A stretch of 64,000 bases of DNA from Pseudomonas sp. PDNC002 (GTDB lineage Bacteria > Pseudomonadota > Gammaproteobacteria > Pseudomonadales > Pseudomonadaceae): positions 1,681,501 to 1,745,500 of the forward strand of contig NZ_CP070356.1 of the NCBI RefSeq assembly GCF_016919445.1, in the 5' to 3' direction. The notes beneath the pieces were generated by a model, which made no database searches, was not told the origin of the DNA, and was given only the letters and a program-made list of their open reading frames with translations. Of the stretch, positions 45,745 through 55,238 are shown one piece after another. The translations under genes and the position numbers were made by a program. How positions within the stretch are numbered: position 1 is the first letter of the stretch; each line of letters begins with the position of its first letter.

Positions 45745-47550
45745 ATGCCTGATTACAAGGCCCCCTTGCGTGATATCCGTTTCGTTCGCGACGAGCTGCT
45801 GGGCTACGAAGCGCACTACCAGAACCTGCCGGGCGCCGAAGACGCCACCCCGGACATGGTCAATGCCATCCTCGAAGAGGGTGCGAAGTTCTGCGAACAG
45901 GTAATCGCTCCGCTGAACCGCACTGGCGACCTGGAAGGCTGCAAATGGAGCCCGGAAGGCGTCAAGACTCCGACCGGCTTCAAAGAGGCCTACCAGCAGT
46001 TCGTCGAAGGCGGCTGGCCGAGCCTGGCCCATGACGTCGAGCACGGCGGTCAGGGTCTGCCCGAATCCCTGGGTCTGGCCATCAGCGAAATGGTCGGCCA
46101 GGCCAACTGGTCCTGGGGCATGTACCCGGGCCTGTCCCACGGCGCCATGAACACCCTGCACGCCCACGGCACCTCCGAGCAGCAGCACACCTACCTGACC
46201 AAGCTGGTTTCCGGCGAGTGGACCGGCACCATGTGCCTGACCGAGCCGCATTGTGGCACCGACCTGGGCATGCTGCGCACCAAGGCCGAGCCGCAGGCCG
46301 ACGGCACCTACAAGATCACCGGCACCAAGATCTTCATCTCCGCTGGCGAACACGACATGGCCGACAACATCGTCCACATCGTGCTGGCCCGCCTGCCCGA
46401 TGCCCCGCAGGGCACCAAGGGTATCTCGCTGTTCATCGTGCCGAAGTTCCTGCCCAACGCCGAAGGCAACGTGGGCGAGCGCAACGCCGTTTCCTGTGGC
46501 TCCATCGAACACAAGATGGGCATCCACGGCAACGCCACCTGCGTGATGAACTTCGACGCCGCCACCGGCTTCCTGATCGGCCCGCCGAACAAGGGCCTGA
46601 ACTGCATGTTCACCTTCATGAACACCGCTCGCCTGGGTACCGCGCTGCAAGGCCTGGCCCACGCCGAAATCGGTTTCCAGGGTGGCATCGCCTACGCTCG
46701 CGAGCGTCTGCAGATGCGTTCGCTGACCGGCCCGAAAGCACCGGAGAAGCCCGCTGACCCGATCATCGTGCACCCGGACGTCCGCCGCATGCTGCTGACC
46801 GCCAAGGCGTTCGCCGAAGGCAACCGCGCCATGCTGTACTTCGCTGCCAAGCAGGTCGACATCGTCCAGCGCAGCCAGGACGAAGAAGAGAAGAAAGCCG
46901 CTGACGCGATGCTGGCCTTCCTCACTCCGATCGCCAAGGCGTTCATGACCGAAGTGGGCTTCGAAGCCGCCAACCATGGCGTGCAGATCTATGGCGGCCA
47001 CGGCTTCATCGCCGAGCACGGCATGGAACAGAACGTCCGCGACAGCCGCATCTCCATGCTGTACGAAGGCACCACCGGCGTTCAGGCGCTGGACCTGCTG
47101 GGCCGCAAGATCCTCATGACCCAGGGCGAAGCGCTCAAGGGCTTCACCAAGATCGTGCACAAGTTCTGCCAGGCCAACGAAGCCAACGAAGCCGTTAAAG
47201 AGTTCGTTGCACCGCTGGCTGCGCTGAACAAGGAGTGGGGCGACCTGACCATGAAGGTCGGCATGGCTGCCATGAAGGACCGCGAGGAAGTCGGCGCCGC
47301 ATCGGTCGACTACCTGATGTTCTCCGGCTACGCCTGCCTCGCCTACTTCTGGGCCGACATGGCTCGCCTGGCTGCCGAGAAGCTGGCTGCCGGTACCAGC
47401 GAAGAGGCCTTCTACCAGGCCAAGCTGAAGACCGCGCGCTTCTACTTCCAGCGCATCCTGCCGCGCACCCGCGCGCACGTTGGCTCCATGCTGTCCGGCG
47501 CCAACAACCTGATGGACCTGGCCGAGGAAGATTTCGCCCTCGGTTACTGA
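45745..47550 (+). CDS. Acyl-CoA dehydrogenase, long (~600 aa) FadE type, paralogue 1
   Basis: 601 residues, the large ACAD subfamily with an extended C-terminal domain. It performs the first, FAD-linked step of beta-oxidation and passes electrons to ETF. FAD/substrate motifs: [20 protein letters not shown] and [17 protein letters not shown]; catalytic base Glu441 in [19 protein letters not shown]. The first ~15 residues ([14 protein letters not shown]) are shared with both later paralogues. In P. aeruginosa the equivalent genes have been described as FadE enzymes of differing chain-length preference. Expression is probably controlled by PsrA (see promoter). Confidence 0.93.
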   Translation: MPDYKAPLRDIRFVRDELLGYEAHYQNLPGAEDATPDMVNAILEEGAKFCEQVIAPLNRTGDLEGCKWSPEGVKTPTGFKEAYQQFVEGGWPSLAHDVEHGGQGLPESLGLAISEMVGQANWSWGMYPGLSHGAMNTLHAHGTSEQQHTYLTKLVSGEWTGTMCLTEPHCGTDLGMLRTKAEPQADGTYKITGTKIFISAGEHDMADNIVHIVLARLPDAPQGTKGISLFIVPKFLPNAEGNVGERNAVSCGSIEHKMGIHGNATCVMNFDAATGFLIGPPNKGLNCMFTFMNTARLGTALQGLAHAEIGFQGGIAYARERLQMRSLTGPKAPEKPADPIIVHPDVRRMLLTAKAFAEGNRAMLYFAAKQVDIVQRSQDEEEKKAADAMLAFLTPIAKAFMTEVGFEAANHGVQIYGGHGFIAEHGMEQNVRDSRISMLYEGTTGVQALDLLGRKILMTQGEALKGFTKIVHKFCQANEANEAVKEFVAPLAALNKEWGDLTMKVGMAAMKDREEVGAASVDYLMFSGYACLAYFWADMARLAAEKLAAGTSEEAFYQAKLKTARFYFQRILPRTRAHVGSMLSGANNLMDLAEEDFALGY

Positions 47551-47596
47551 TCAGCGCTCTAGGCGGACGGTTCGCCGTCCGTCTGCTGAACAGGAG

Positions 47597-47622
47597 AAAG
47601 CCCGCCGCAAGGCGGGCTTTTT
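47597..47622 (+). terminator. Terminator after acyl-CoA dehydrogenase 1
   Basis: Stem AAAGCCCGCC (47597-47606), loop GCAA, stem GGCGGGCTTT (47611-47620), then TT. A UUCG-type hairpin GGACGG-TTCG-CCGTCC lies just upstream at about 47565-47580. Confidence 0.88.
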
Positions 47623-47721
47623 CGTATCCGACTCCACGCAAATGTCCGCAGAAAATGCCATCATTACGCCACTTGCCGGCCGGTTGACCGCGAGCCCGGC
47701 ACCCATTTTGCGGAACCCCCT

Positions 47722-49002
47722 GTGCGACTCACGGCCCCTTACCGGCTCAGCCATTTCCTTGCGCCCCTGCTGCTGATTCCGGCGGGTATCGCAGCCGGCT
47801 CCCTGGCCGAACTGTCCGACTTCTTTACCTCGCTGTTCAACGTCCTGCCGACTCTGCTGCTCCTGCTCGGCGGCGCGCTATGCATGGTCTACAACCGCCA
47901 GCGCCAGCTGTTCATGCTGACGGTGGTATACCTCGCCTACTTCCTGCTCGACACCCAGGTCGATTACTTCAAGGCACACCGCGTGGTGCTCCCGGAGGCG
48001 GCGCTGGTGTTCCACTTGTGCTGCGTGCTGTTGCCGCTGCTTTATGGGATGTACGGTATCTGGCAGGAGCGCATGCACATGCTGCAGGACCTGTTCGCCC
48101 GCAGCGCCGCGCTGATCGCCGTGGCCGCCGTGGCGACGGCCCTGGCCAGGCGCTTCCCGCAGGGCCTGGCGGAGCTGCTCAGCGACACCTATTGGCCAGC
48201 CCTGCACGGCCAGTGGATGAACCTCGCGCAGTTGTCCTACTTCGGTTTCCTGATGGCCTTCATCGCCCTGATTGCCGCCTACGTGCGCCAGCCGCGCCCG
48301 CTGCACGCCGCGCAATTGCTTGGCCTGGTCGGCCTGCTGTGGATGCTGCCCAAGGTCTTCATCCTGCCCCATGCGCTGACAGTCATGACCAGCCTGGTGA
48401 TGCTCACCCTGGCTGGCGCGGTGGCACACGAGGCCTACCAGATGGCCTTCCGCGACGAGCTCACCGGCCTGCCCGGGCGCCGTGCGCTGAACGAGCGCTT
48501 CCAGCGCCTGGGCCAGCAGTACGTGCTGGCGATGATCGACGTCGATCACTTCAAGAAATTCAACGACAGCCACGGCCACGACGTCGGCGACCAGGTGTTG
48601 CGCATGGTCGCCAGCCAGCTGCGTCGTACCGGAGGCGGCGGCAAGGCGTATCGCTATGGTGGCGAGGAATTCACCCTGGTGTTCGCCGGCAAGACACTGG
48701 AGCACTGCCTGCCGTACCTCGACGGCGTGCGCCAGGCCATCGAGGGTTATGCCATGCACCTGCGCGACCGCGGCAACCGACCCAAGGACGATCGCCAGGG
48801 CCGCAGCAAGCGCGGTGGCAAGGAGGCGCAGACCGTCTCGGTCACCATCAGCGTCGGCGTCGCCGAGCGCGACGGCGAGCGGCGCAGCCCGGAGGAAGTG
48901 ATCAAGGGCGCCGACGAGGCGCTCTACTCTGCCAAGAGCGGCGGGCGCAACCGCGTGGCCGTACATGGGCAATCCCGTCGCGGCGCGGTGCGCACCGCCT
49001 GA
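47722..49002 (+). CDS. Membrane-anchored GGDEF diguanylate cyclase
   Basis: 426 residues from a GTG at 47722. Six to seven hydrophobic helices occupy about 10-240, then a GGDEF domain (about 248-410). The active-site motif is RYGGEEF (GGEEF at about 313-317), with FRDELTGLPGRRALNERF and MIDVDHFKKFNDSHGHDVGD intact, so cyclic-di-GMP synthesis is expected. The inhibitory I-site RxxD before the motif appears absent (RRTGGGG). A Lys/Arg-rich insertion (RPKDDRQGRSKRGGKEAQ) sits before the last strands. No known sensory family for the N-terminal part; it may sense membrane state or a lipid. Confidence 0.9.
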   Translation: MRLTAPYRLSHFLAPLLLIPAGIAAGSLAELSDFFTSLFNVLPTLLLLLGGALCMVYNRQRQLFMLTVVYLAYFLLDTQVDYFKAHRVVLPEAALVFHLCCVLLPLLYGMYGIWQERMHMLQDLFARSAALIAVAAVATALARRFPQGLAELLSDTYWPALHGQWMNLAQLSYFGFLMAFIALIAAYVRQPRPLHAAQLLGLVGLLWMLPKVFILPHALTVMTSLVMLTLAGAVAHEAYQMAFRDELTGLPGRRALNERFQRLGQQYVLAMIDVDHFKKFNDSHGHDVGDQVLRMVASQLRRTGGGGKAYRYGGEEFTLVFAGKTLEHCLPYLDGVRQAIEGYAMHLRDRGNRPKDDRQGRSKRGGKEAQTVSVTISVGVAERDGERRSPEEVIKGADEALYSAKSGGRNRVAVHGQSRRGAVRTA

Positions 49003-49121
49003 CCCGGCCGGGTTATGACCGCGCATTCAGCGCGTGCAGCGTGATTGTCCGCACGGTCACGGGCCGTTAGGTTCGGGATATCCGCGCCACACTGGCGCCC
49101 TGAACCGAACGGAGATTCGCG

Positions 49122-50918
<1,797 letters not shown>

Positions 50919-50933
50919 TCCCCGCGCCAGACA

Positions 50934-50961
50934 AGAGGGCCCGCCTCGCGCGGGCCTTCTG
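50934..50961 (+). terminator. Terminator after acyl-CoA dehydrogenase 2
   Basis: Stem GGCCCGC (50938-50944) / GCGGGCC (50950-50956) then TTCT. Short T tract, but the position 20 bp after the stop is typical. Confidence 0.7.
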
Positions 50962-50976
50962 CCTATCGCTACAAAA

Positions 50977-51005
50977 TGTGACCAATCTGTAGTTGTATGG
51001 TCACA
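50977..51005. promoter_or_regulatory. Inverted repeat upstream of acyl-CoA dehydrogenase 3 (candidate operator)
   Basis: Perfect 8-bp arms TGTGACCA (50977-50984) and TGGTCACA (50998-51005), 13 bp apart, within an AT-richer stretch 120 bp before the gene. It resembles a Vfr/CRP half-site pair, but the spacing is wrong for CRP (which needs N6). No match to PsrA. Confidence 0.55.
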
Positions 51006-51125
51006 ACATGACGCTTAAAGTCTGAAAAGTTGTTGGAGTAAACTCCGGCGGCGTACCTTCGTGTACCTCCTATTCTGATACCGCTGGCTGCCTGATCAGC
51101 CGTCGTTTTCGTTCGAGGATCCATC

Positions 51126-52904
51126 ATGGCTGACTACAAAGCTCCCCTGCGCGACATGCAATTCGTCCTCAATGAAGTCTTCGAGGTCGCCAATCTCTGG
51201 GCTGAATTGCCCGCCCTCGCCGAGACCGTCGACGTCGAGACCGCTGCGGCGATCCTCGAAGAGGCCGGCAAAGTCACCGGCGGCGTGATCGCCCCGCTGA
51301 ACCGCAGCGGCGACGAAGAAGGCTGCAGCTGGAGCGCCGAAGGCGTGAAGACCCCGGCCGGCTTCCCCGAGGCCTACCGCACCTACGCCGAAGGCGGCTG
51401 GGTGGGCGTGGGCGGCGCGCCGGAATTCGGCGGCATGGGCATGCCCAAGGTGATCGGCGCCCAGGTCGAGGAAATGGTCAACTCGGCCAACCTGTCCTTC
51501 GGCCTGTACCCGATGCTGACCGCCGGCGCCTGCCTGTCGCTGCTCAACCACGCCAGCGAAGAACTCAAGGCCAAGTACCTGCCGAACATGTACGCCGGCA
51601 CCTGGGCCGGTTCCATGTGCCTGACCGAGCCGCACGCCGGCACCGACCTGGGCATCATCCGCACCAAGGCCGAGCCGCAGGCTGACGGCAGCTACAAGAT
51701 TTCCGGCACCAAGATCTTCATCACCGGCGGCGAGCACGACCTGACCGAGAACATCATCCACCTGGTGCTGGCCAAGCTTCCCGATGCGCCGGCAGGCTCC
51801 AAGGGCATCTCGCTGTTCCTGGTGCCGAAGGTGATGGTCAACGCCGACGGCTCCCTGGCCGAGCGCAACGCCGTGTCCTGTGGCTCCATCGAGCACAAGA
51901 TGGGCATCAAGGGTTCCGCCACCTGTGTGATGAACTTCGACGGCGCCACCGGCTGGATCGTCGACGCGCCGAACAAGGGCCTGGCCGCCATGTTCACCAT
52001 GATGAACTACGAGCGCCTGGGCGTTGGCATCCAGGGCCTGGCCACCGGCGAGCGTTCCTACCAGAGCGCCGTGGAATACGCCCGCGAGCGTATCCAGAGC
52101 CGCGCGCCGACCGGCCCGGTCGCCAAGGTCAAGGCCGCCGACCCGATCATCGTCCACCCGGACGTGCGTCGCATGCTGCTGACCATGAAAGCGCTGAACG
52201 AGGGCGGTCGTGCCTTCTCCAGCTACGTCGCGATGCAGCTGGACACCGCCAAGTACAGCGAAGAGCCGACCACCCGCAAGCGCGCCGAAGAACTGGTCGC
52301 CCTGCTGACTCCGGTGGCCAAGGCCTTCCTCACCGACATGGGTCTGGAAACCACCGTTCACGGCCAGCAGATCTTCGGCGGCCACGGCTTCATCCGCGAG
52401 TGGGGCCAGGAGCAACTGGTGCGCGATTGCCGCATCACCCAGATCTACGAAGGCACCAACGGCATCCAGGCGCTGGACCTGATGGGCCGCAAGATCGTCG
52501 GCAGCGGCGGCGCCTACGCCAAGCTGTTCACCGACGAGATCCGCGCCTTCACCGCTTCGGCATCCGCCGAGCTGGCCGAGTTCACCGGCCCGCTGAACGC
52601 CGCCGTACAGAACCTGGACGAACTGACCGCGTGGGTCCTGGACCGTGCCAAGGGCAACCCGAACGAAATCGGCGCCGCTTCGGTCGAGTACCTGCATGCG
52701 TTCGGCTACACCGCCTACGCGTACATGTGGGCCCTGATGGCTCGCGCTGCGCTGGGCAAGGAAGGCCAGGACGAGTTCTACGCCAGCAAGCTGGGCACTG
52801 CGCGCTTCTACTTTGCTCGCCTGCTGCCGCGTATCCACTCCCTGACCGCCTCGGTAAAGGCCGGCAGCGAGTCGCTGTACCTGCTGGACGCCGCGCAGTT
52901 CTAA
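51126..52904 (+). CDS. Acyl-CoA dehydrogenase, long FadE type, paralogue 3
   Basis: 592 residues. [20 protein letters not shown] at the N-terminus, CLTEPHAGTDLGIIRTKAEP, GTKIFITGGEHDLTENIIHL, catalytic Glu442 in QIYEGTNGIQALDLMGRKIV. The Cys-Gly of paralogues 1 and 2 (PHCGTD) is Ala-Gly here (PHAGTD), and a stretch of [19 protein letters not shown] is replaced by RIQSRAPTGPVAKVKAADP, so it is the most divergent of the three. It has its own upstream inverted repeat and a strong terminator, suggesting separate control. Confidence 0.93.
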   Translation: MADYKAPLRDMQFVLNEVFEVANLWAELPALAETVDVETAAAILEEAGKVTGGVIAPLNRSGDEEGCSWSAEGVKTPAGFPEAYRTYAEGGWVGVGGAPEFGGMGMPKVIGAQVEEMVNSANLSFGLYPMLTAGACLSLLNHASEELKAKYLPNMYAGTWAGSMCLTEPHAGTDLGIIRTKAEPQADGSYKISGTKIFITGGEHDLTENIIHLVLAKLPDAPAGSKGISLFLVPKVMVNADGSLAERNAVSCGSIEHKMGIKGSATCVMNFDGATGWIVDAPNKGLAAMFTMMNYERLGVGIQGLATGERSYQSAVEYARERIQSRAPTGPVAKVKAADPIIVHPDVRRMLLTMKALNEGGRAFSSYVAMQLDTAKYSEEPTTRKRAEELVALLTPVAKAFLTDMGLETTVHGQQIFGGHGFIREWGQEQLVRDCRITQIYEGTNGIQALDLMGRKIVGSGGAYAKLFTDEIRAFTASASAELAEFTGPLNAAVQNLDELTAWVLDRAKGNPNEIGAASVEYLHAFGYTAYAYMWALMARAALGKEGQDEFYASKLGTARFYFARLLPRIHSLTASVKAGSESLYLLDAAQF

Positions 52905-52918
52905 GCGTTCGCGTATGG

Positions 52919-52949
52919 AAAAGCCCCGCTTCGGCGGGGCTTTTTCGTT
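52919..52949 (+). terminator. Terminator after acyl-CoA dehydrogenase 3
   Basis: Stem GCCCCGC (52923-52929), loop TTCG, stem GCGGGGC (52934-52940), then five T residues. Confidence 0.94.
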
Positions 52950-52986
52950 GGTTATTCCAATTCCGAAAACCGGTATCACGAATCCG

Positions 52987-53004
52987 TGTAAGCCTAAGCT
53001 TACA
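52987..53004 (+). promoter_or_regulatory. GacA upstream activating sequence of rsmY
   Basis: TGTAAG (52987-52992), N6 CCTAAG, CTTACA (52999-53004): an exact match to the TGTAAG-N6-CTTACA element bound by the response regulator GacA. It ends 59 bp before the predicted rsmY start, the expected distance. A -10-like TAACCT lies near 53050. Confidence 0.95.
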
Positions 53005-53063
53005 AATGCTGGTGGTGATCAGCGTCTTTCTGACAAAGACCTACAGCGGTAACCTTCTCCTCA

Positions 53064-53190
53064 GTCAGGACATTGCGCAGGAAGCGCCAACGACAATACG
53101 GAAACAAGGGAATCCACCAAGGACGGTGGCTAGCACGGACGTCAGGATATCGGTCTGCAAAACCCCGCTTCGAAAGAGGCGGGGTTTTTT
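53064..53190 (+). ncRNA. rsmY: RsmY small RNA (sequesters RsmA/CsrA)
   Basis: About 127 nt, starting GTCAGGACATTGCGCAGGAA, which is the start of RsmY in pseudomonads. Seven GGA motifs, the RsmA-binding signal, lie at 53068, 53080, 53100, 53109, 53121, 53137 and 53145. The 3' end is a terminator: CCCCGC...GCGGGG with six T residues (53185-53190). GacS/GacA switches it on through the upstream element, and it titrates RsmA to change motility, biofilm and secretion. It lies in the 440-bp gap between acyl-CoA dehydrogenase 3 and a LysR gene. Confidence 0.95.
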
Positions 53191-53228
53191 CTTTGCCTGG
53201 GATTTCATGTCGTTATGCATCGGCTTTC

Positions 53229-53322
53229 GTAGGAGCGGATCTTATCCGCGAACTTGGCCGATAGCCGGGTGGCAAGAGATTGCACCGCTGTCGCGGTGAT
53301 CGCGGAGAAGCTCCGCTCCTAC
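53229..53322. repeat. REP pair resembling one unit of the 57.2-57.8 kb array
   Basis: GTAGGAGCGGATCTTATCCG at 53229, then GCACCGCTGTCGCGGTGATC and the inverted half ending CTCCGCTCCTAC at 53322. The GCACCGCT...GCGGTG hairpin is the same as in the tandem array 4 kb away. Confidence 0.8.
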
Positions 53323-53344
53323 AATAGCCAGAACTCCTGACCCT

Positions 53345-54223
53345 TCACACCGCTCCATCCAGCAACGAGCGCAGCAACTCCACCGTCGGCTGCTGGCGCT
53401 GCGCGTCGCGACAGACCAACCCCACGCTCAACGGAATGCGCGGCTCGCTCAGCGGCTTCCACAGCAGGTCCTTGTGCGCATGCATCTGCCGCGCGCGACC
53501 GGGCAGCACCGTGGCGAAACGGCTCTGCGGCAGGCTGTCGAGGATGCCGCCCATGTGGTTCAGCTCCGCCTGCACCCGTGGCCGCCGACCGATGGCCGCC
53601 AGTTGCTCCTGCCAGATCTGCCGGGCGCGGAATTCTTCGCCGAGCAGCAGCATCGGCAATTCCGCCGCCTGTGCCAGCGACACCTTCTTGAAGTCCTTCA
53701 GCGGATGGTCCGCCGGGATCACCAGTTGCAGCTCGTCCGGATACAGCTCCACGCCGTGCAGCGCCGGCTGGCGCGGCGGCAGGAAGCCGATGCCGATATC
53801 CAGTTGGCCGATCAACAGGCGGCGCTCGATCTCCACGCCGGAGAGTTCGTAGATGCGCACCTGTAGATGCGGCTGCGCGGCGTGCAGGCGTTCCACCAGA
53901 TGCGGAACCAGGCTCGCGTTGACCGTCTGCAGCACACCAATGGCCAAGCTGCGTGCGCTCTGCCCGCGGAAACCGCGCAGCGCCTCGCGGGCACGCTCCA
54001 GGCCTTCGAGCAGTGGCACCGCATGGTTGTACAGCGTGTGCGCGGCGGCCGTGGGCAACAGGCGCTTGCCGCTGCGCTGGAACAGCGCAACGTCGAGGTT
54101 CTGTTCCAGTTGGCGGATCTGCTGCGACAGCGCCGGCTGGGAAATCGCCAGGCGTTCGGCGGCGCGCCCGACATGGCCTTCCTCGTAAAGCGCGACGAAA
54201 TAGCGGAGCTGGCGGAAATCCAT
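53345..54223 (-). CDS. LysR-family regulator (3)
   Basis: 292 residues. The N-terminus MDFRQLRYFVALYEEGHVGRAAERL and ISQPALSQQIRQLEQNLDVALF is a standard LysR winged helix. The effector domain has PLKDFKKVSLAQAAELPMLLLGEE, a CynR/GltC-like pattern. It diverges from the MOSC gene, 100 bp away, and may regulate it. Inducer unknown. Confidence 0.88.
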   Translation of the reverse strand: MDFRQLRYFVALYEEGHVGRAAERLAISQPALSQQIRQLEQNLDVALFQRSGKRLLPTAAAHTLYNHAVPLLEGLERAREALRGFRGQSARSLAIGVLQTVNASLVPHLVERLHAAQPHLQVRIYELSGVEIERRLLIGQLDIGIGFLPPRQPALHGVELYPDELQLVIPADHPLKDFKKVSLAQAAELPMLLLGEEFRARQIWQEQLAAIGRRPRVQAELNHMGGILDSLPQSRFATVLPGRARQMHAHKDLLWKPLSEPRIPLSVGLVCRDAQRQQPTVELLRSLLDGAV

Positions 54224-54323
54224 AAGGTCTGCTTATCAACGAAACTGGAAAATCGAAATGGAGTGTCACCCATCCAGGCCACTACTCTAGCGCTTGTCCG
54301 CTGTCTCAGATGGGTAGACAAAG

Positions 54324-55031
54324 GTGGAAAGCATCGTCATCCAGGGCGTTTTCATAGGCAAAGTCGAAGAAAGCTGGGGAGGTCTGCTCAGCGATATCGA
54401 CAGGCTGGAAACGCATCAGGAAGTCTGGCTCGGCGCCGAAGGGCTGCCGGGGGACGCACGGGCCGACCTGCGCCGCGACGGCGGTCTGGACCGTGCGCTG
54501 CACCACTACCCGGCCGAGCACTACCGCCACTGGCGCAAGCAGCATCCGCAGACGCGCTGGCGACAGCCGGCCTTCGGCGAGAACCTGTCGACCTTCGGCC
54601 TCAACGAACATGAGGTGTGTATCGGCGACCTGTTCCGCTGGGGCGAGGCGCTGATCGAAGTGAGCCAGCCGCGCTCGCCCAGCTATCGCCTGGCGAAGCG
54701 CTGGAACCTGCCCCGACTTCCGCTGGAAGTGCAGGAGCAGGGGCGCTGCGGCTGGTTCTACCGGGTGCGCCGGTCCGGCATGGTCGCGCCCGACGCACCG
54801 CTGGAGCTGGTGCAGCGACACTACCCGCAGCTCACCGTGGCGAGCCTGCTGGACTGGTACTTCGGCCATCCGCTGGAACGTACCGGACTGCGCCTGATGA
54901 TGGCTTGCGACGCGCTCTCCCTGCGCTGGCGCAAGACCGCCGCGCAACGCCTCACCAGTGGCGTGCTGGAAGACTGGACGGCCCGCCTGGCGGGCCCCGA
55001 ATGTTCGGAGCAGGGCGGCCTGCATATCTGA
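54324..55031 (+). CDS. MOSC-domain protein, YiiM-like, with the conserved Cys replaced
   Basis: 235 residues from a GTG at 54324. The MOSC fold is recognisable from PAFGENLSTFGLNEHEVCIGDLFRWG (quoted in part), VSQPRSP and a C-terminal helical segment like YiiM, which binds molybdenum cofactor and reduces N-hydroxylated bases such as 6-N-hydroxylaminopurine. YiiM has QPRxPCxKL, in which Cys is the proposed Mo ligand; here the sequence is QPRSPSYRL, with Ser120 at that position (AGC codon). Activity by the usual mechanism is doubtful. Divergent from the LysR gene. Confidence 0.75.
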   Translation: MESIVIQGVFIGKVEESWGGLLSDIDRLETHQEVWLGAEGLPGDARADLRRDGGLDRALHHYPAEHYRHWRKQHPQTRWRQPAFGENLSTFGLNEHEVCIGDLFRWGEALIEVSQPRSPSYRLAKRWNLPRLPLEVQEQGRCGWFYRVRRSGMVAPDAPLELVQRHYPQLTVASLLDWYFGHPLERTGLRLMMACDALSLRWRKTAAQRLTSGVLEDWTARLAGPECSEQGGLHI

Positions 55032-55238
55032 GCCGCGCTGCTTCGCAAATGCCCTCGCGCCCGCCCCCGGACGTCGTCTTGGTCCTGCGGGGCGGCTTTT
55101 ATTGCCGCCGTCGGGCCCTCCGCAGGGCTCGACGGCGCTGTCATGCCGACGTAACACCACGTTCCTAACCTTCCGCCGATAGCTTCTACTGGCAACCCGA
55201 GCCGACTATAGAGCGGCCCTGCGGAAGGACTCCCCGTG

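Noticed and set aside
55138..55158. Pho box upstream of the PhoX-type gene
   Set aside because: CTGTCAT is present once, but the 11-bp-spaced second half (CGTAACA) is a poor match; not strong enough to list as a site.
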